From the NCBI RefSeq assembly GCF_030811835.1, contig NZ_JAUSRO010000001.1:62001-126000 (forward strand): a DNA stretch of 64,000 nt, in the 5' to 3' direction. The notes beneath the pieces are model-generated. The model had not been told where the DNA came from and ran no database searches. It worked only from the letters and a program-made list of their open reading frames with translations. This document shows positions 27,691 through 40,686 of the stretch, piece by piece. Made by a program: the position numbers and the translations under genes. The DNA is from Variovorax ginsengisoli (GTDB taxonomy: Bacteria; Pseudomonadota; Gammaproteobacteria; Burkholderiales; Burkholderiaceae_C). How positions within the stretch are numbered: the first letter of the stretch is position 1; each line of letters starts with the position of its first letter.

Positions 27691-28320
27691 ATGAAGAAGA
27701 TCACTCTCATTGCCGCCCTGGTGCTGGCTTTGCCGTTCGCCGCCGGCGCCCAGACCACCGACACCAAACCTGCAGCCCAGGGCACCACCAAGGCGGCCGC
27801 GAAACCGGCGACGAAGTCTGCCGCCAAGCCCGCAGCCAAGAGCACCACCACGGCCAAGGGCACCGAAAAGAAGAAGCCCGCCAAGCGCCAGGTCACCGCT
27901 CGCGCTGCCAAGGCCGTCGAGGAGGTCACGCCGATCGCCGACGACACCAGCGTCACGCTCACCGATGCCGATCTGGCCGTCGCCCAGCGCGTCTACACCG
28001 GCAAGATCCAGTGCGAGCTGGGTGCCGACGTGACCATCACCGCCGACGACAAGCGTGCCGGTTTCTTCACTGTGTCCACCAAGGGCGCGCGCTATCGCAT
28101 GCATCCGGTGGAGAGCCGCACCGGCGCCATCCGCCTGGAAGACCCGCGCGCGGGGGCGATGTGGCTGCAGATCGCCAACAAGTCGATGCTGATGAACCAG
28201 AAGGAAGGCCTGCGTCTGGCCGACGAATGCCAGGCCCCGGCCCAGCTCGCCTTCGCCGACGAAATGAAGAAGAACCCGCCGAAGAGCCTGTTCGAAGGCG
28301 CCGACGCACCCAAGAAGTAG
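27691..28320 (+). CDS. Exported Ala/Lys-rich protein of unknown function, 209 aa
   Basis: I do not recognise a named family. A signal peptide ([20 protein letters not shown]) is followed by a low-complexity tract of Ala/Lys/Thr/Pro with repeats such as [14 protein letters not shown] (about residues 27-75), which resembles histone-H1-like tails. A compact C-terminal domain of about 125 residues follows ([20 protein letters not shown], then a Trp/Leu-rich [19 protein letters not shown]), with two Cys residues that could pair in the periplasm. It begins 25 bases after the CitE-like gene and is followed by acnB after 73 bases. Its role in this TCA block is not apparent. Confidence 0.8.
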   Translation: MKKITLIAALVLALPFAAGAQTTDTKPAAQGTTKAAAKPATKSAAKPAAKSTTTAKGTEKKKPAKRQVTARAAKAVEEVTPIADDTSVTLTDADLAVAQRVYTGKIQCELGADVTITADDKRAGFFTVSTKGARYRMHPVESRTGAIRLEDPRAGAMWLQIANKSMLMNQKEGLRLADECQAPAQLAFADEMKKNPPKSLFEGADAPKK

Positions 28321-28393
28321 TAACCCAGCGGCAGCCCCTGCCCGTGCCCGCTGGCAGGGGCTGCCTGTCGTGTCAGTCCCCCCGGAGAAAAAG

Positions 28394-30979
28394 ATGTTGC
28401 AAGCCTACGTTGACCATGTCGCCGAGCGCGCCGCGCTCGGCATCCCGCCCCTCCCGCTCACCGCCAAGCAGACCGGCGAGGTGATCGAGCTGATGAAGAC
28501 CGCGACGTCGACCGACGGCGAGTTTCTCCTGGACCTGCTCACGCATCGCGTGCCGGCCGGCGTCGACGACGCGGCCAAGGTCAAGGCCAGCTATCTGGCG
28601 GCCGTGGCGCATGGCACCGAGAAGAGCACGCTGCTGTCGCGCGCCCGCGCCACCGAATTGCTCGGCACCATGCTGGGCGGCTACAACATCAGCCCGATGA
28701 TCGATCTGCTCGATGACGCCGAAGTCGGTGCCGTCGCAGCCGAAGGCCTGAAGAAGACCCTGTTGATGTTCGACCAGTTCCACGACGTCAAGGAAAAGGC
28801 CGACAAGGGCAATGCGCACGCCAAGGGCGTGCTGCAGAGCTGGGCGGATGCCGAGTGGTTCACCAGCCGGCCCGAAGTCCCGCAAAGCATCACCGTGAGC
28901 ATCTTCAAGGTGGCGGGCGAAATCAACACCGACGACCTGTCGCCCGCACCCGATGCGACGACCCGTCCCGACATCCCGATGCACGCCCTGGCGATGCACA
29001 AGAACGCGCGCCCGGGTATCGTGCCCGAGGAAGACGGCAAGCGCGGCCCGGTGAAGTTCATCGAAGACCTGCGCGCGCGTGGCCACCTGGTGGCCTACGC
29101 CGGTGACGTGGTCGGTACCGGTTCCTCGCGCAAGAGCGCGACCAATTCCGTGTTGTGGTTCACCGGCGAAGACATTCCCTTCGTGCCGAACAAGCGTTTC
29201 GGTGGCGTGTGCCTGGGCGGCAAGATCGCGCCGATCTTCTACAACACGATGGAAGACTCGGGCGCACTGCCGATCGAACTCGACGTGACGCAGATGAACA
29301 TGGGCGACGTGGTCGAGCTGCGTCCCTACGAAGGCAAGGCGCTCAAGGACGGCAAGGTCATCGCCGAATTCAGCGTGAAAAGCGATGTGCTGTTCGACGA
29401 AGTGCGCGCCGGTGGCCGCATTCCGCTGATCATCGGCCGCGGCCTCACCGCCAAGGCGCGCGAAGCCCTCGGCCTGCCGGCTTCCACGCTGTTCCGCCTG
29501 CCGACCAGCCCGGTCGACACCAAGAAGGGCTTCTCGCTCGCGCAGAAGATGGTCGGCCGCGCCTGCGGCCTGCCGGAAGGCCAGGGCGTGCGCCCGGGCA
29601 CCTATTGCGAACCGAAGATGACCTCGGTCGGCTCGCAAGACACCACCGGCCCGATGACGCGCGACGAGCTCAAGGACCTGGCCTGCCTGGGCTTCTCGGC
29701 CGACCTCGTCATGCAGTCGTTCTGCCACACGGCGGCCTATCCGAAGAAGGTCGACGTGAAGATGCACCACGAGTTGCCGGAATTCATGGCCAACCGGGGC
29801 GGCGTCTCGCTGCGCCCGGGTGACGGCGTGATCCACAGCTGGCTGAACCGTCTGCTCACGCCCGACACCGTCGGCACGGGCGGCGACAGCCACACGCGCT
29901 TTCCGATCGGCATCAGCTTCCCGGCCGGTTCCGGCCTGGTCGCCTTTGCTGCCGCCACCGGCGTGATGCCGCTGGACATGCCCGAATCCGTGCTGGTGCG
30001 CTTCAAGGGCAAGATGCAGCCTGGCGTCACTCTGCGCGACCTGGTCAACGCGATCCCGCTGTATGCCATCAAGGACGGCCTGCTGACGGTCGCCAAGCAA
30101 GGCAAGAAGAACATCTTCTCGGGCCGCATCCTCGAAATTGAAGGTCTGCCAGACCTGAAGGTCGAGCAGGCTTTCGAGTTGAGCGACGCTTCGGCCGAAC
30201 GTTCGGCGGCCGGCTGCACCGTGCACCTGAACAAGGAGCCGATCATCGAATACATCAACAGCAACATCACGCTGATGAAGTGGATGATCGCCGAGGGTTA
30301 CGCCGATGCACGCACACTGGCGCGCCGCATCGCTGCGCAGGAAGCCTGGCTGGCGAATCCGCAATTGCTCAAGGGCGACGACGATGCCGACTATGCCGCC
30401 GTCATCGAGATTGACCTGGCCGACATCCACGAGCCGATCGTGGCTTGCCCGAACGACCCCGACGACGTGAAGACGCTGAGCGACGTGGCTGGCGCCAAGA
30501 TCGACGAAGTGTTCATCGGCTCCTGCATGACCAACATTGGCCACTTCCGCGCAGCCTCCAAGCTGCTCGAGGGCAAGCGCGACATTCCGGTCAAGTTGTG
30601 GATTGCGCCGCCGACCAAGATGGACGCGCAGCAGCTCACCGAAGAAGGTCACTACGGCGTGTTCGGCAATGCCGGTGCGCGCACGGAAATGCCGGGCTGC
30701 TCGCTGTGCATGGGCAACCAGGCCCAGGTGCGCGAAGGTGCGACGGTCATGTCGACCAGCACGCGCAACTTCCCGAACCGCCTGGGCAAGAACACGTTCG
30801 TCTACCTCGGCAGCGCCGAACTGGCTGCCATCTGCTCGCGCCTGGGCCGCATTCCGACGAAGGATGAGTACATGGCCGCAACGGGTGTGCTCGACGCGTC
30901 CAGCAGCCAGATCTACCAGTACCTGAACTTCGACAAGATCGACGACTACAAGTCGGTAGCGGACGGCGTTGCCGCGTGA
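28394..30979 (+). CDS. acnB: Aconitate hydratase B, 861 aa
   Basis: Main TCA-cycle aconitase; isomerises citrate to isocitrate with a [4Fe-4S] cluster. AcnB layout is seen: N-terminal HEAT-like domain ([20 protein letters not shown]), the swivel domain next ([17 protein letters not shown] and [15 protein letters not shown]), then the cluster domains with Cys in [15 protein letters not shown] and [10 protein letters not shown]. The ATG at 28394 has GGAG upstream and gives the standard MLQAYVDHV start; a GTG eight codons earlier is less likely. It ends the mdh-tam-citE-like-hypothetical run and is followed by a strong terminator. Confidence 0.98.
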   Translation: MLQAYVDHVAERAALGIPPLPLTAKQTGEVIELMKTATSTDGEFLLDLLTHRVPAGVDDAAKVKASYLAAVAHGTEKSTLLSRARATELLGTMLGGYNISPMIDLLDDAEVGAVAAEGLKKTLLMFDQFHDVKEKADKGNAHAKGVLQSWADAEWFTSRPEVPQSITVSIFKVAGEINTDDLSPAPDATTRPDIPMHALAMHKNARPGIVPEEDGKRGPVKFIEDLRARGHLVAYAGDVVGTGSSRKSATNSVLWFTGEDIPFVPNKRFGGVCLGGKIAPIFYNTMEDSGALPIELDVTQMNMGDVVELRPYEGKALKDGKVIAEFSVKSDVLFDEVRAGGRIPLIIGRGLTAKAREALGLPASTLFRLPTSPVDTKKGFSLAQKMVGRACGLPEGQGVRPGTYCEPKMTSVGSQDTTGPMTRDELKDLACLGFSADLVMQSFCHTAAYPKKVDVKMHHELPEFMANRGGVSLRPGDGVIHSWLNRLLTPDTVGTGGDSHTRFPIGISFPAGSGLVAFAAATGVMPLDMPESVLVRFKGKMQPGVTLRDLVNAIPLYAIKDGLLTVAKQGKKNIFSGRILEIEGLPDLKVEQAFELSDASAERSAAGCTVHLNKEPIIEYINSNITLMKWMIAEGYADARTLARRIAAQEAWLANPQLLKGDDDADYAAVIEIDLADIHEPIVACPNDPDDVKTLSDVAGAKIDEVFIGSCMTNIGHFRAASKLLEGKRDIPVKLWIAPPTKMDAQQLTEEGHYGVFGNAGARTEMPGCSLCMGNQAQVREGATVMSTSTRNFPNRLGKNTFVYLGSAELAAICSRLGRIPTKDEYMAATGVLDASSSQIYQYLNFDKIDDYKSVADGVAA

Positions 30980-31003
30980 GCTTGTCCTTGATGCCCTGAA
31001 TTC

Positions 31004-31026
31004 AGCCCACTTCGGTGGGCTTTTTT
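31004..31026 (+). terminator. Rho-independent terminator after acnB
   Basis: AGCCCAC-TTCG-GTGGGCTTTTTT, a UUCG stem-loop with a T-run about 25 bases after the acnB stop. It closes the plus-strand run before the convergent methyltransferase gene. Confidence 0.9.
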
Positions 31027-31042
31027 CTGGGCGCCGGGTGGG

Positions 31043-31675
31043 TCAGGCGAGCCCGCTGCGCTGACCCACGGAGCGCGGGTCACGGGCCCAGACCTGCAGC
31101 AGGAAGTCGCGCTCCGAATGCAGCACGATGCGGGCCAGTCCAGTGGCGGCGAATGCGCCATGCACAGCGTCGGTGGAAAGCGCCCGCGCCTGAAAGTCGT
31201 GCCGCCAGTCGCACGCCACGATCACGCCGTCGGACGCCAGCGAAGCCTCGGCCAGCGCGGCGAGCCGCACCATGGCGCCTGCGTCGAGAAAGTACCCCAT
31301 CTCACTGACGACCACGAGGTCGAAGGGCTGTTCGCCCACAGGCCAGTCGTCGGGCAGCGTGTGCCGCGCCAACTGCACGTGAGGCAGATGGGCTGTACGG
31401 TCACGCGCCAGGGCCAGTGCCTTCTCGCTGAAATCGCTGGCAAGCAGGTGATCACAGCGCGCCGCCAGTTCAACCGTCAACTCGCCTACGCCGCAGCCGG
31501 GCTCATAGACATGGCCATAGCGCTGATGCGGCAGGGCGGCCATCACCGCTGCACGCTTGCGCTGTTCGTACCACCGGGTGCGAAGACCGTAGGGGTCGGC
31601 ACTGTCGCCATACAAGCCGTCGAAATAGTCGAGCCTGTCCTGAACATTCGGGTGGGGTTTGTCGAGTGCATTCAT
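31043..31675 (-). CDS. NodS-like SAM-dependent methyltransferase, 210 aa
   Basis: Class I SAM methyltransferase. After an N-terminal segment RLDYFDGLYGDSADPYGLRT-like (about residues 14-33) comes motif I VYEPGCGVGELTVEL (about 56-70), the acidic loop ASDFSEKALALAR, and DLVVVSEMGYFL. This N-terminal YxxxxDPW/YG signature recalls NodS, the chitooligosaccharide N-methyltransferase of rhizobia; identity of substrate is inferred only. The ATG at 31675 overlaps the PIG-L stop as ATGA, so it is translationally coupled and last in the small cluster. It converges on acnB. Confidence 0.85.
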   Translation of the reverse strand: MNALDKPHPNVQDRLDYFDGLYGDSADPYGLRTRWYEQRKRAAVMAALPHQRYGHVYEPGCGVGELTVELAARCDHLLASDFSEKALALARDRTAHLPHVQLARHTLPDDWPVGEQPFDLVVVSEMGYFLDAGAMVRLAALAEASLASDGVIVACDWRHDFQARALSTDAVHGAFAATGLARIVLHSERDFLLQVWARDPRSVGQRSGLA

Positions 31676-32433
31676 GCGAAAACCAATTCAAAAGGCCTTG
31701 CTGCACGCGCCACGGTCGTGTCGCGCAGGATCGGTCCTGCGCCGGTGGATGCGTCGCCGTGCAACTGGCTGCGAAAGGCTTGAACCGCGGCTTGCTTGCG
31801 CTGTTGAGCCTGTGCATCCAGCATGAGCCGTTGTGCCCGCGCCCAGGGAAGCCGCGCATCGCCGGGGTGGGCCCAGTGCCAGGCCCAGACGGGCACTTCC
31901 ACCAGCCGAGCGCCGACCTCCTGCGCGGCGATCGCGCAGGCTTGACCGGTGGCTTCGTGATCGGGATGGCCATCGAGCCGCCACGTGGTGAACACGACAT
32001 CGTGGGGTCGCAGCACGGTGATCAGGCGATCGGTCAGGCGGTGCTGCAAGGCGTGCAGACCCCCGTCCGGCAGACCGAGCCGCATGGCCTGCAGGCCGGG
32101 AAACCCCAGCGCATGCCAAGCCGCCTCGCTCTCCAGCGGGCGTTCGACAGCCAGCCGTTCGGGTGGCCATTCGACAGAGCCTGCATGACTTGCCGTGCCG
32201 TCGGTCACGGCGATCAGCAACGGCGTGCGTTGCAATCTGCCGAGCAGTGCCAGCATTCCGCCGACCGACAGCACCTCGTCGTCCGGATGAGGCGCCACCA
32301 CCACGGCACGCCGGTCGTCCGGCACCAAGGCTGATACAGTAATTTCAGGCAGGTGGGCGAGTTCGGGCCAACCCAGCCACTCGGCCTCGCTGGTCCCCGA
32401 ACCTTCGATGGCGCGCGTATTCAGAGTGGCCAT
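31672..32433 (-). CDS. PIG-L family (LmbE-like) deacetylase, 253 aa
   Basis: Zinc-dependent N-deacetylase of the PIG-L/LmbE family, which typically removes acetyl groups from N-acetylglucosaminyl lipids or glycosides. The metal motif is clear: VVVAPHPDDEVLSVGGMLAL near residues 45-64 (PHPDDE), with HPDHEATGQAC near residue 163 supplying the second His site. No signal peptide is seen. The ATG at 32433 overlaps the end of the acyl-CoA dehydrogenase-like gene by 13 bases and its stop overlaps the methyltransferase start, so all three are one unit. Substrate unknown. Confidence 0.88.
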   Translation of the reverse strand: MATLNTRAIEGSGTSEAEWLGWPELAHLPEITVSALVPDDRRAVVVAPHPDDEVLSVGGMLALLGRLQRTPLLIAVTDGTASHAGSVEWPPERLAVERPLESEAAWHALGFPGLQAMRLGLPDGGLHALQHRLTDRLITVLRPHDVVFTTWRLDGHPDHEATGQACAIAAQEVGARLVEVPVWAWHWAHPGDARLPWARAQRLMLDAQAQQRKQAAVQAFRSQLHGDASTGAGPILRDTTVARAARPFELVFA

Positions 32434-33437
32434 GGCGTATGGGCCGTGCTGGCGCACTGTGTCCCCAGGCTGGCGAGATCGCGTTGTGCGTGGCTTTGGC
32501 GCAGGTAAATCGGCAGATCGGCGAAGGCGCTGGCCAGAAGCGGGTCCTGACACAACGGGCCTGCGCCCAGTGCGCGCGAGGCGTGATGGAGCACCTGCTC
32601 CACCGCCGACTCCACCACCAGGCGTGCGCGGACGGCGCGCTGCTGCGCATCCGCTGTCGGATGGGCGTCGATCCATGCCGCGGTTTCGCGCAGCACCGCA
32701 CCGGCGCCGGCAAGGGCAACGTCGATGGCACCCAGATGCGCCAGACGGTGCGGATCCGCCCGCTGGCCGGCGGCCAGGTGGACGGCGTCTGCGAGACCGG
32801 TCGCGCCGCCATACCAGCATGCCGCGATCCCCGCCCCACCGTGCCAGAAGCCGGGACGATTCACATAGTCGTTCGGACCACCAAGAGGCACAGCAGGCAC
32901 CTGGTCGAAGTGGAGGTGGTAACTGTTCGAGGCCGCCATGCCGACGGCTTGCCAGTGCGAAGTGTCGAAACGCACGCCCGGATGGTCGACTTCCACGATG
33001 GCCAGCCGGGGGTGGCCGTCGGCATCCCAGCAACTGACCACCGCGTGGGTGACTTCGTCCGCGCCGGAGCACCAGCCTTTGGTTCCTTGTACGACGAAGG
33101 CCGACGCATCGGCACCAGGGATGGGGCGCAACGCGAGTCGGGCGTCTGGAGGCTCGGCGCACCAGGTGCCCCAGAGGCTATCGGCAGGGATGTGTACGTG
33201 ACCGAGTTCCTGGCATATGGCCAGTGCATCGGTGTGACCTTCGAAAAGCTTCACCAAAGGCAGGCTCTCGGCAGCAATCCCCGCCAAAGCCTGCCACCTC
33301 GCCAGCGTGGCGCCGTGCCCCGGCAGCGGTAGGCGGTCAGCGCCAATGCGTGCGAGTTCGGCCAAGCGCTGGCCGACGTCCATTGCCCCAGTTATCAGGA
33401 CGGTGTCAGAAGTCCGTTCATCGCCAGGCGCGGACAT
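32421..33437 (-). CDS. Acyl-CoA dehydrogenase-like protein, 338 aa
   Basis: Divergent acyl-CoA dehydrogenase fold: an N-terminal helical domain with AGIAAESLPLVKLFEGHTDA, a middle beta domain with VVQGTKGWCSGADEVTHAVV (the usual G-x-K-x-W/F-C/I-[ST]GA pattern), and a C-terminal helical domain. It is shorter than typical enzymes (about 380 aa), and the catalytic Glu position cannot be fixed by eye, so it may be an unusual oxidase rather than a fatty-acid enzyme. Start uncertain: ATG 33437 is used here; GTG 33452 directly abutting the upstream stop and ATG 33383 are alternatives. It is first in the PIG-L/methyltransferase cluster. Confidence 0.8.
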   Translation of the reverse strand: MSAPGDERTSDTVLITGAMDVGQRLAELARIGADRLPLPGHGATLARWQALAGIAAESLPLVKLFEGHTDALAICQELGHVHIPADSLWGTWCAEPPDARLALRPIPGADASAFVVQGTKGWCSGADEVTHAVVSCWDADGHPRLAIVEVDHPGVRFDTSHWQAVGMAASNSYHLHFDQVPAVPLGGPNDYVNRPGFWHGGAGIAACWYGGATGLADAVHLAAGQRADPHRLAHLGAIDVALAGAGAVLRETAAWIDAHPTADAQQRAVRARLVVESAVEQVLHHASRALGAGPLCQDPLLASAFADLPIYLRQSHAQRDLASLGTQCASTAHTPWPL

Positions 33438-33452
33438 GGAGAGGAGAGCCAC

Positions 33453-33968
33453 TCAGCCGATGTTCAGCTTCTTGTGCTCGCCCATGTCCTTCGGTGGCGT
33501 ACCCGTGACCGCGGCCTTCATCATCTTGAAGATCTGGACCATCTTGCTGTCGTCGACGTCCCAGTATTCGGCGTGGTCGATGCGAACCGTCATCAGACCG
33601 AGATTGGGGTCGGTCGGTCCCTTCGGAAACCAGGCTTCTGCCATCTTGTTGAAGAGTTCTTCCTTCTTGGCCTGATCGTCCAGCAGCGCAGCATGGCCGG
33701 AGACCGACACGTAACTGTCGCTGCTCGTGTTGGCGTACGCGACATTCACTGCGTTGTCCTGGGCAATATGGCTGGCGATCTCGCCGTCCTTGGGCACGAA
33801 GAAGTACAGCGTCGCGCCTTCGTCTACCGACTTGTTCTGGGTGGTCAGCGGATGGCTGTTGAGCATGCCGTCGCCATGCCGGTGCGTGAACATGCCAAAG
33901 CGGGTGTCCTTGATCAGGTCCCAGAGCTTTTCGTGGGCTTGCGAGGTCGATGTGGTGGTTGCGGTCAT
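33453..33968 (-). CDS. Pyridoxamine 5'-phosphate oxidase-like general stress protein, 171 aa
   Basis: Small flavin-binding split-barrel protein of the general stress protein 26 group (PPOX-like). Marks are the N-terminal helix HEKLWDLIKDTRFGMFTH, the strand pair LNSHPLTTQNKSV, LYFFVPKDGEI, and VAYANTSSDSYVSVSGHA. These proteins bind FMN or FAD and are stress-induced; a substrate is rarely known. The start is the ATG at 33968 (MTATTTST); 22 further upstream codons in frame are not conserved-looking. It lies just upstream of the acyl-CoA dehydrogenase-like gene and is divergent from acnA across about 200 bases. Confidence 0.88.
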   Translation of the reverse strand: MTATTTSTSQAHEKLWDLIKDTRFGMFTHRHGDGMLNSHPLTTQNKSVDEGATLYFFVPKDGEIASHIAQDNAVNVAYANTSSDSYVSVSGHAALLDDQAKKEELFNKMAEAWFPKGPTDPNLGLMTVRIDHAEYWDVDDSKMVQIFKMMKAAVTGTPPKDMGEHKKLNIG

Positions 33969-34166
33969 CTTGGTGTCGGCGCTTGGCCGCCATGAGGAGT
34001 GGAGATGCAAACACGCTATCGAGCGGCCCTGCACAGGGGGGCGCAGGATTGACCCGAATTCATGTGGTCCATGGCCGACACCCGGGCGAGGCGGCTTGCC
34101 CTCCGACAGCCGGATTCATCGAAGCCTGATATCTTTATGCCGACCCACGAATCTGAAGGAGTTTCC

Positions 34167-37040
<2,874 letters not shown>

Positions 37041-37157
37041 AGTACGTATCCTGGTCATCCGGCGATCGAGTTCGACTTTTCTCTCGGATCGAACGACCGC
37101 TGGAACCCGGCACTGCCTTCCACGAAGGCCCTCATGAAGTGCATGGGCATAGCACTT

Positions 37158-37176
37158 AAAATGAGAATCAATCGTA
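37158..37176 (+). promoter_or_regulatory. Fur-box-like site before efeU
   Basis: AAATGAGAATCAATCGTAT matches the 19-base Fur consensus (GATAATGATAATCATTATC) at most of the core positions. A -10-like TAAAAT (37157-37162) overlaps it. It lies about 90 bases before efeU, so iron-repressed transcription is expected. Confidence 0.7.
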
Positions 37177-37266
37177 TCGATGGGGTAAGCTTGGAAGCTT
37201 GCAATCCGGCCATTCGACCGTCCATGCGCCACGCATGCCGTCGGGTGGATCCATTCCAGTTTCCCG

Positions 37267-38097
37267 ATGCTCATCCCCTTTCTCATCATGCTGCGCGAAG
37301 GCATCGAAGCCGCGCTCATCGTCGGTATCGTTGCCAGCTATCTCCAACAAAGCGGCCGCCAGTCGCTGATGCCGGCCGTCTGGGTCGGCGTGCTGCTGGC
37401 GGTGGCGCTCTCGCTGTTCGCCGGTGCCGGCCTGCAGTTGCTCGCTGCTGAGTTTCCGCAGAAGCAGCAGGAGCTTTTCGAAGGCGTGGTCGGCCTCGTC
37501 GCCGTCGTGATGCTCACGTCGATGGTGTTCTGGATGCGCAAGACGGCGCGCTCCATCAAGGGCCAGCTGCACGCGTCGATCGACCGCGCGCTGGTGAGCG
37601 CCGACGGGCCTGGCTGGGCGCTGATCGGCATGGTGTTCCTCGCCGTGGCGCGCGAGGGTCTCGAATCCGTCTTCTTCCTGCTGGCCATCTTCCAGCAGAG
37701 CCGCGGCTGGGAGGCGCCAGTGGGTGCGCTGGCCGGCATCGCCGTGTCGGTGGCGATCGGCTACGGCCTGTACTCGGGTGGTGTGCGGCTCGACCTGCGG
37801 CGCTTCTTCCGGCTCACCGGCCTGTTCATCCTGCTCGTGGCCGCTGGGCTGCTGGCGGGCGTGCTGCGCAAGTTCCACGAAGCCGGCCTGTGGAACCACC
37901 TGCAGCAGGTGCTGTTCGATATGGGCGAGACGCTGCCCATGGACAGCCCCGTCGGCGCAGTGCTCTCGGGCCTGCTCGGCTACCAGTCGGCGCCCGTGCT
38001 GGGCGAAGGCCTGGTCTACGTGCTGTTCCTCGCTGTCACCGTCTTCCTTTTCTTGCGGCCCATGCCGCCCGCTTCCTTGCAGGCCGCCACCCGCTGA
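37267..38097 (+). CDS. efeU: EfeU/FTR1-family iron permease, 276 aa
   Basis: Inner-membrane iron permease of the EfeUOB system. It has seven predicted helices and both iron-coordinating motifs: REGIEA near residue 10 and REGLES near residue 136. The length matches EfeU. The start is the ATG at 37267 immediately before LIPFLIMLREG. It is followed 11 bases later by efeO. In EfeUOB the periplasmic EfeO and EfeB deliver and oxidise Fe(II), and EfeU takes it across the membrane. The upstream Fur-box-like site suggests induction by iron limitation. Confidence 0.95.
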   Translation: MLIPFLIMLREGIEAALIVGIVASYLQQSGRQSLMPAVWVGVLLAVALSLFAGAGLQLLAAEFPQKQQELFEGVVGLVAVVMLTSMVFWMRKTARSIKGQLHASIDRALVSADGPGWALIGMVFLAVAREGLESVFFLLAIFQQSRGWEAPVGALAGIAVSVAIGYGLYSGGVRLDLRRFFRLTGLFILLVAAGLLAGVLRKFHEAGLWNHLQQVLFDMGETLPMDSPVGAVLSGLLGYQSAPVLGEGLVYVLFLAVTVFLFLRPMPPASLQAATR

Positions 38098-38108
38098 TTC
38101 CGCTTCCG

Positions 38109-39287
38109 ATGTCCTCTTCCTCCTCTTCTTCACCTCGCATGATGCAGCTCGCCGTCGCAGGCTCCGCCGTGCTCGTGCTGGCCGGCCTGGCGGCCTTCTG
38201 GTACGCCTCGGGCATCGCGCGCCAGGCGCCGCCCAAGGGCTCCGACAACGCGGTGACCGTGACCATCCAGGGCAACGTCTGCCAGCCCAACGAGATCACG
38301 GTGCCCGCGGGGCGCACCACCTTCACCATCGTCAACCAGTCGCAGCGTGCGCTCGAATGGGAGATTCTCGACGGCGTGATGGTGGTGGAAGAGCGCGAGA
38401 ACATCGCGCCGGGCTTCTCGCAGACCATGACCGTCAAGCTGCCGCCGGGCGAGTTCGACATCACCTGCGGCCTGTTGAGCAACCCGCGCGGCAAGCTGCG
38501 CGTCACGCCCTCGGCCGCCTCCGATGCCGAAGCCGCGCGGCCGTCGCTCGTCAACTACGTCGGCGCGCTGGCCGAGTACAAGGTGTTCCTGGTGCTCGAA
38601 TCAGGCACGCTCGAAGACGCGACGACCGCACTGGTCGAAGCCATCAACGCCGGCGACCTGAAGCAGGCGCAGGCGCTCTATGCCCCCGCGCACCAGGCGT
38701 ACAAGCGCATCGAGCCGATGGGCGAACTGTTCGCCGACCTCGATGCACGCATCAACCCGCGCGCCGAGTACCTCGAGAAGCGCGAGGCCGACCCGGCCTT
38801 CACCGGTTTCCATCGCATCGAGTACGCGCTGTTCGACCGCCAGAGCACGCAGGGCCTGGCCCCGGTGACGGCCCAGTTGCAGGCCGACATCCAGACGCTG
38901 AAGGACCGCGTGCGGGCGTTGAACGTGCCGCCGGAGCGGCTGGCCGGCTCGGCTGCCAAGCTGCTGCAACGCGTCGCCGACAACCTGCCCGCCGGTGGCG
39001 AGGACCGCTACGGCCACGGCGAGCTGTCGAACCTGCAGGGCACGCTCGACGGCACGCACAAGATCGCCGACCTGCTGTCGCCGCTGCTCGCGAAGGCGGC
39101 GCCCGAGCTGAAGAAGCGCATCGACGAACGGTTTATGGCCTTCGGTGCGGCGCTCGACCCGTTCCGTGACGGCGAAGGCTTCAAGCCGACCACGCTCGAC
39201 GAGGCACAGCGCAAGGCGCTGTCGGAGCCGGTGCGAGCGCTGGCCGCCGAGATGGGCCAGGTGAACGCGGCGCTGGGTCTCGAATGA
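38109..39287 (+). CDS. efeO: EfeO: cupredoxin plus imelysin periplasmic iron-binding protein, 392 aa
   Basis: Periplasmic partner of EfeU. After a Ser-rich start and one N-terminal hydrophobic helix (about residues 12-34, signal anchor) comes a cupredoxin-like domain (about 45-135, [18 protein letters not shown]) and then the imelysin/M75 domain with the [14 protein letters not shown] motif (HxxE). The length is normal for two-domain EfeO. The stop overlaps the efeB start (ATGA at 39284-39287). The start is the ATG at 38109; the preceding frame lies within efeU. Confidence 0.93.
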   Translation: MSSSSSSSPRMMQLAVAGSAVLVLAGLAAFWYASGIARQAPPKGSDNAVTVTIQGNVCQPNEITVPAGRTTFTIVNQSQRALEWEILDGVMVVEERENIAPGFSQTMTVKLPPGEFDITCGLLSNPRGKLRVTPSAASDAEAARPSLVNYVGALAEYKVFLVLESGTLEDATTALVEAINAGDLKQAQALYAPAHQAYKRIEPMGELFADLDARINPRAEYLEKREADPAFTGFHRIEYALFDRQSTQGLAPVTAQLQADIQTLKDRVRALNVPPERLAGSAAKLLQRVADNLPAGGEDRYGHGELSNLQGTLDGTHKIADLLSPLLAKAAPELKKRIDERFMAFGAALDPFRDGEGFKPTTLDEAQRKALSEPVRALAAEMGQVNAALGLE

Positions 39288-40621
39288 TGAACAGAAACAC
39301 GATGGCCTCCGAAGACAAGCCCACCCTCGAACACACCCCGCCGGCATCGCCGGCACGGCGACGCATGCTCGGCGGCCTCGGTGGCGCCGCCATCGCGGGC
39401 CTCGCCGTTGGCCGCGCGGCGGCGGCACCGTCAGGGCCGCCCGATTCACCCGATGCCGGCGCGCAGGTCGCCGATGCACCACAGAGCACCCACACGCAGG
39501 ACCGCGTGCCCTTCCGCGGCCGCCATCAGGCCGGCATCGTCACGCCGAGGCCGACGGCTGGGATGGTCGCGTCCTTCTTCGTGCTGGCGGACAACCGCGC
39601 GGACCTCGAACGCCTGTTCCGCACGCTGACCGAGCGCATCGCCTTCCTGACGCAGGGCGGGCCCCAGGCCGATCCCGATCCGCTGCTGCCGCCCGCGGGC
39701 TCGGGCATCCTCGGCCCGGTGGTGCAGCCCGATGCACTCACGGTCACGGTGTCGGTCGGCGAATCGCTGTTCGACGAGCGCTTCGGCCTGGCCGCGCACA
39801 AGCCGCTGCGGCTCACGCGCATGCAGCGTCACCCGAACGACGCGCTCGACGCCGCGCTTTGCCACGGCGACCTGTCGATCCAGTTCTGCGCGAACACGGC
39901 CGACACCAACATCCACGCGCTGCGCGACATCATCAAGAACACGCCCGACCTGCTGGTGCTGCACTGGAAGCAGGAGGGCTCGGTGCCTCCGATCCCTGCT
40001 GTCGCCGGCCAGCCGTCGGAAAGCGCGCGCAACTTCCTGGGCTTTCGCGACGGCTCGGCCAACCCCGACTCCGCCGACGACCCGCTGATGGACAAGCTCG
40101 TCTGGGTGCGCCCCGGCAGCGGCGAGCCCGACTGGGCCGTGGGCGGCAGCTACCAGGCGGTGCGGATCATCCGCAATTTCGTCGAACGCTGGGACCGCAC
40201 GCCGCTGCGCGAGCAGGAGGCGATCATGGGCCGCCGCAAGCCCACCGGCGCGCCGCTCGACGGCGGGCGCACCGAGCACGACGTGCCCGACTACACGAAG
40301 GACCCGGAGGGCAAGGCGACGCCGATGGACGCGCACATCCGGCTGGCCAACCCGCGCACGCGCGCCTCGGACGCCAACCTCATGCTGCGGCGCCCCTTCA
40401 ACTATTCGAACGGCGTGACCAAGTCGGGCCAGCTCGAGATGGGGCTGCTCTTCATCTGCTACCAGGCCGATCTGGAGAAGGGCTTCGTCACCGTCCAGAA
40501 GCGGCTCGACGGTGAGCCGCTGGAGGAATACATCAAGCCCATCGGCGGCGGCTTCTTCTTCACCCTGCCGGGCGTGCGCGACGAGGCCGACTGGCTCGGC
40601 CGCACGCTGCTTGCAGCCTGA
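39284..40621 (+). CDS. efeB: EfeB: Tat-exported DyP-type haem peroxidase, 445 aa
   Basis: Dye-decolourising peroxidase that oxidises Fe(II) or takes part in haem iron handling for EfeUOB. The N-terminal [18 protein letters not shown] (about residues 24-41) is a twin-arginine signal, fitting export of a folded haem protein. The DyP signature GFRDGSANP is near residue 253, and the proximal-His region follows in the C-terminal half ([13 protein letters not shown]). The start at 39284 overlaps the efeO stop; a second ATG at 39287 is possible. Length is normal. Cofactor haem b is inferred from the family. Confidence 0.95.
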   Translation: MMNRNTMASEDKPTLEHTPPASPARRRMLGGLGGAAIAGLAVGRAAAAPSGPPDSPDAGAQVADAPQSTHTQDRVPFRGRHQAGIVTPRPTAGMVASFFVLADNRADLERLFRTLTERIAFLTQGGPQADPDPLLPPAGSGILGPVVQPDALTVTVSVGESLFDERFGLAAHKPLRLTRMQRHPNDALDAALCHGDLSIQFCANTADTNIHALRDIIKNTPDLLVLHWKQEGSVPPIPAVAGQPSESARNFLGFRDGSANPDSADDPLMDKLVWVRPGSGEPDWAVGGSYQAVRIIRNFVERWDRTPLREQEAIMGRRKPTGAPLDGGRTEHDVPDYTKDPEGKATPMDAHIRLANPRTRASDANLMLRRPFNYSNGVTKSGQLEMGLLFICYQADLEKGFVTVQKRLDGEPLEEYIKPIGGGFFFTLPGVRDEADWLGRTLLAA

Positions 40622-40686
40622 AGAGGGCCCGCTCGCTCGATTCACCCGCATCACCGATTTTTCACAGCACTGTACGAAGGAGATCC

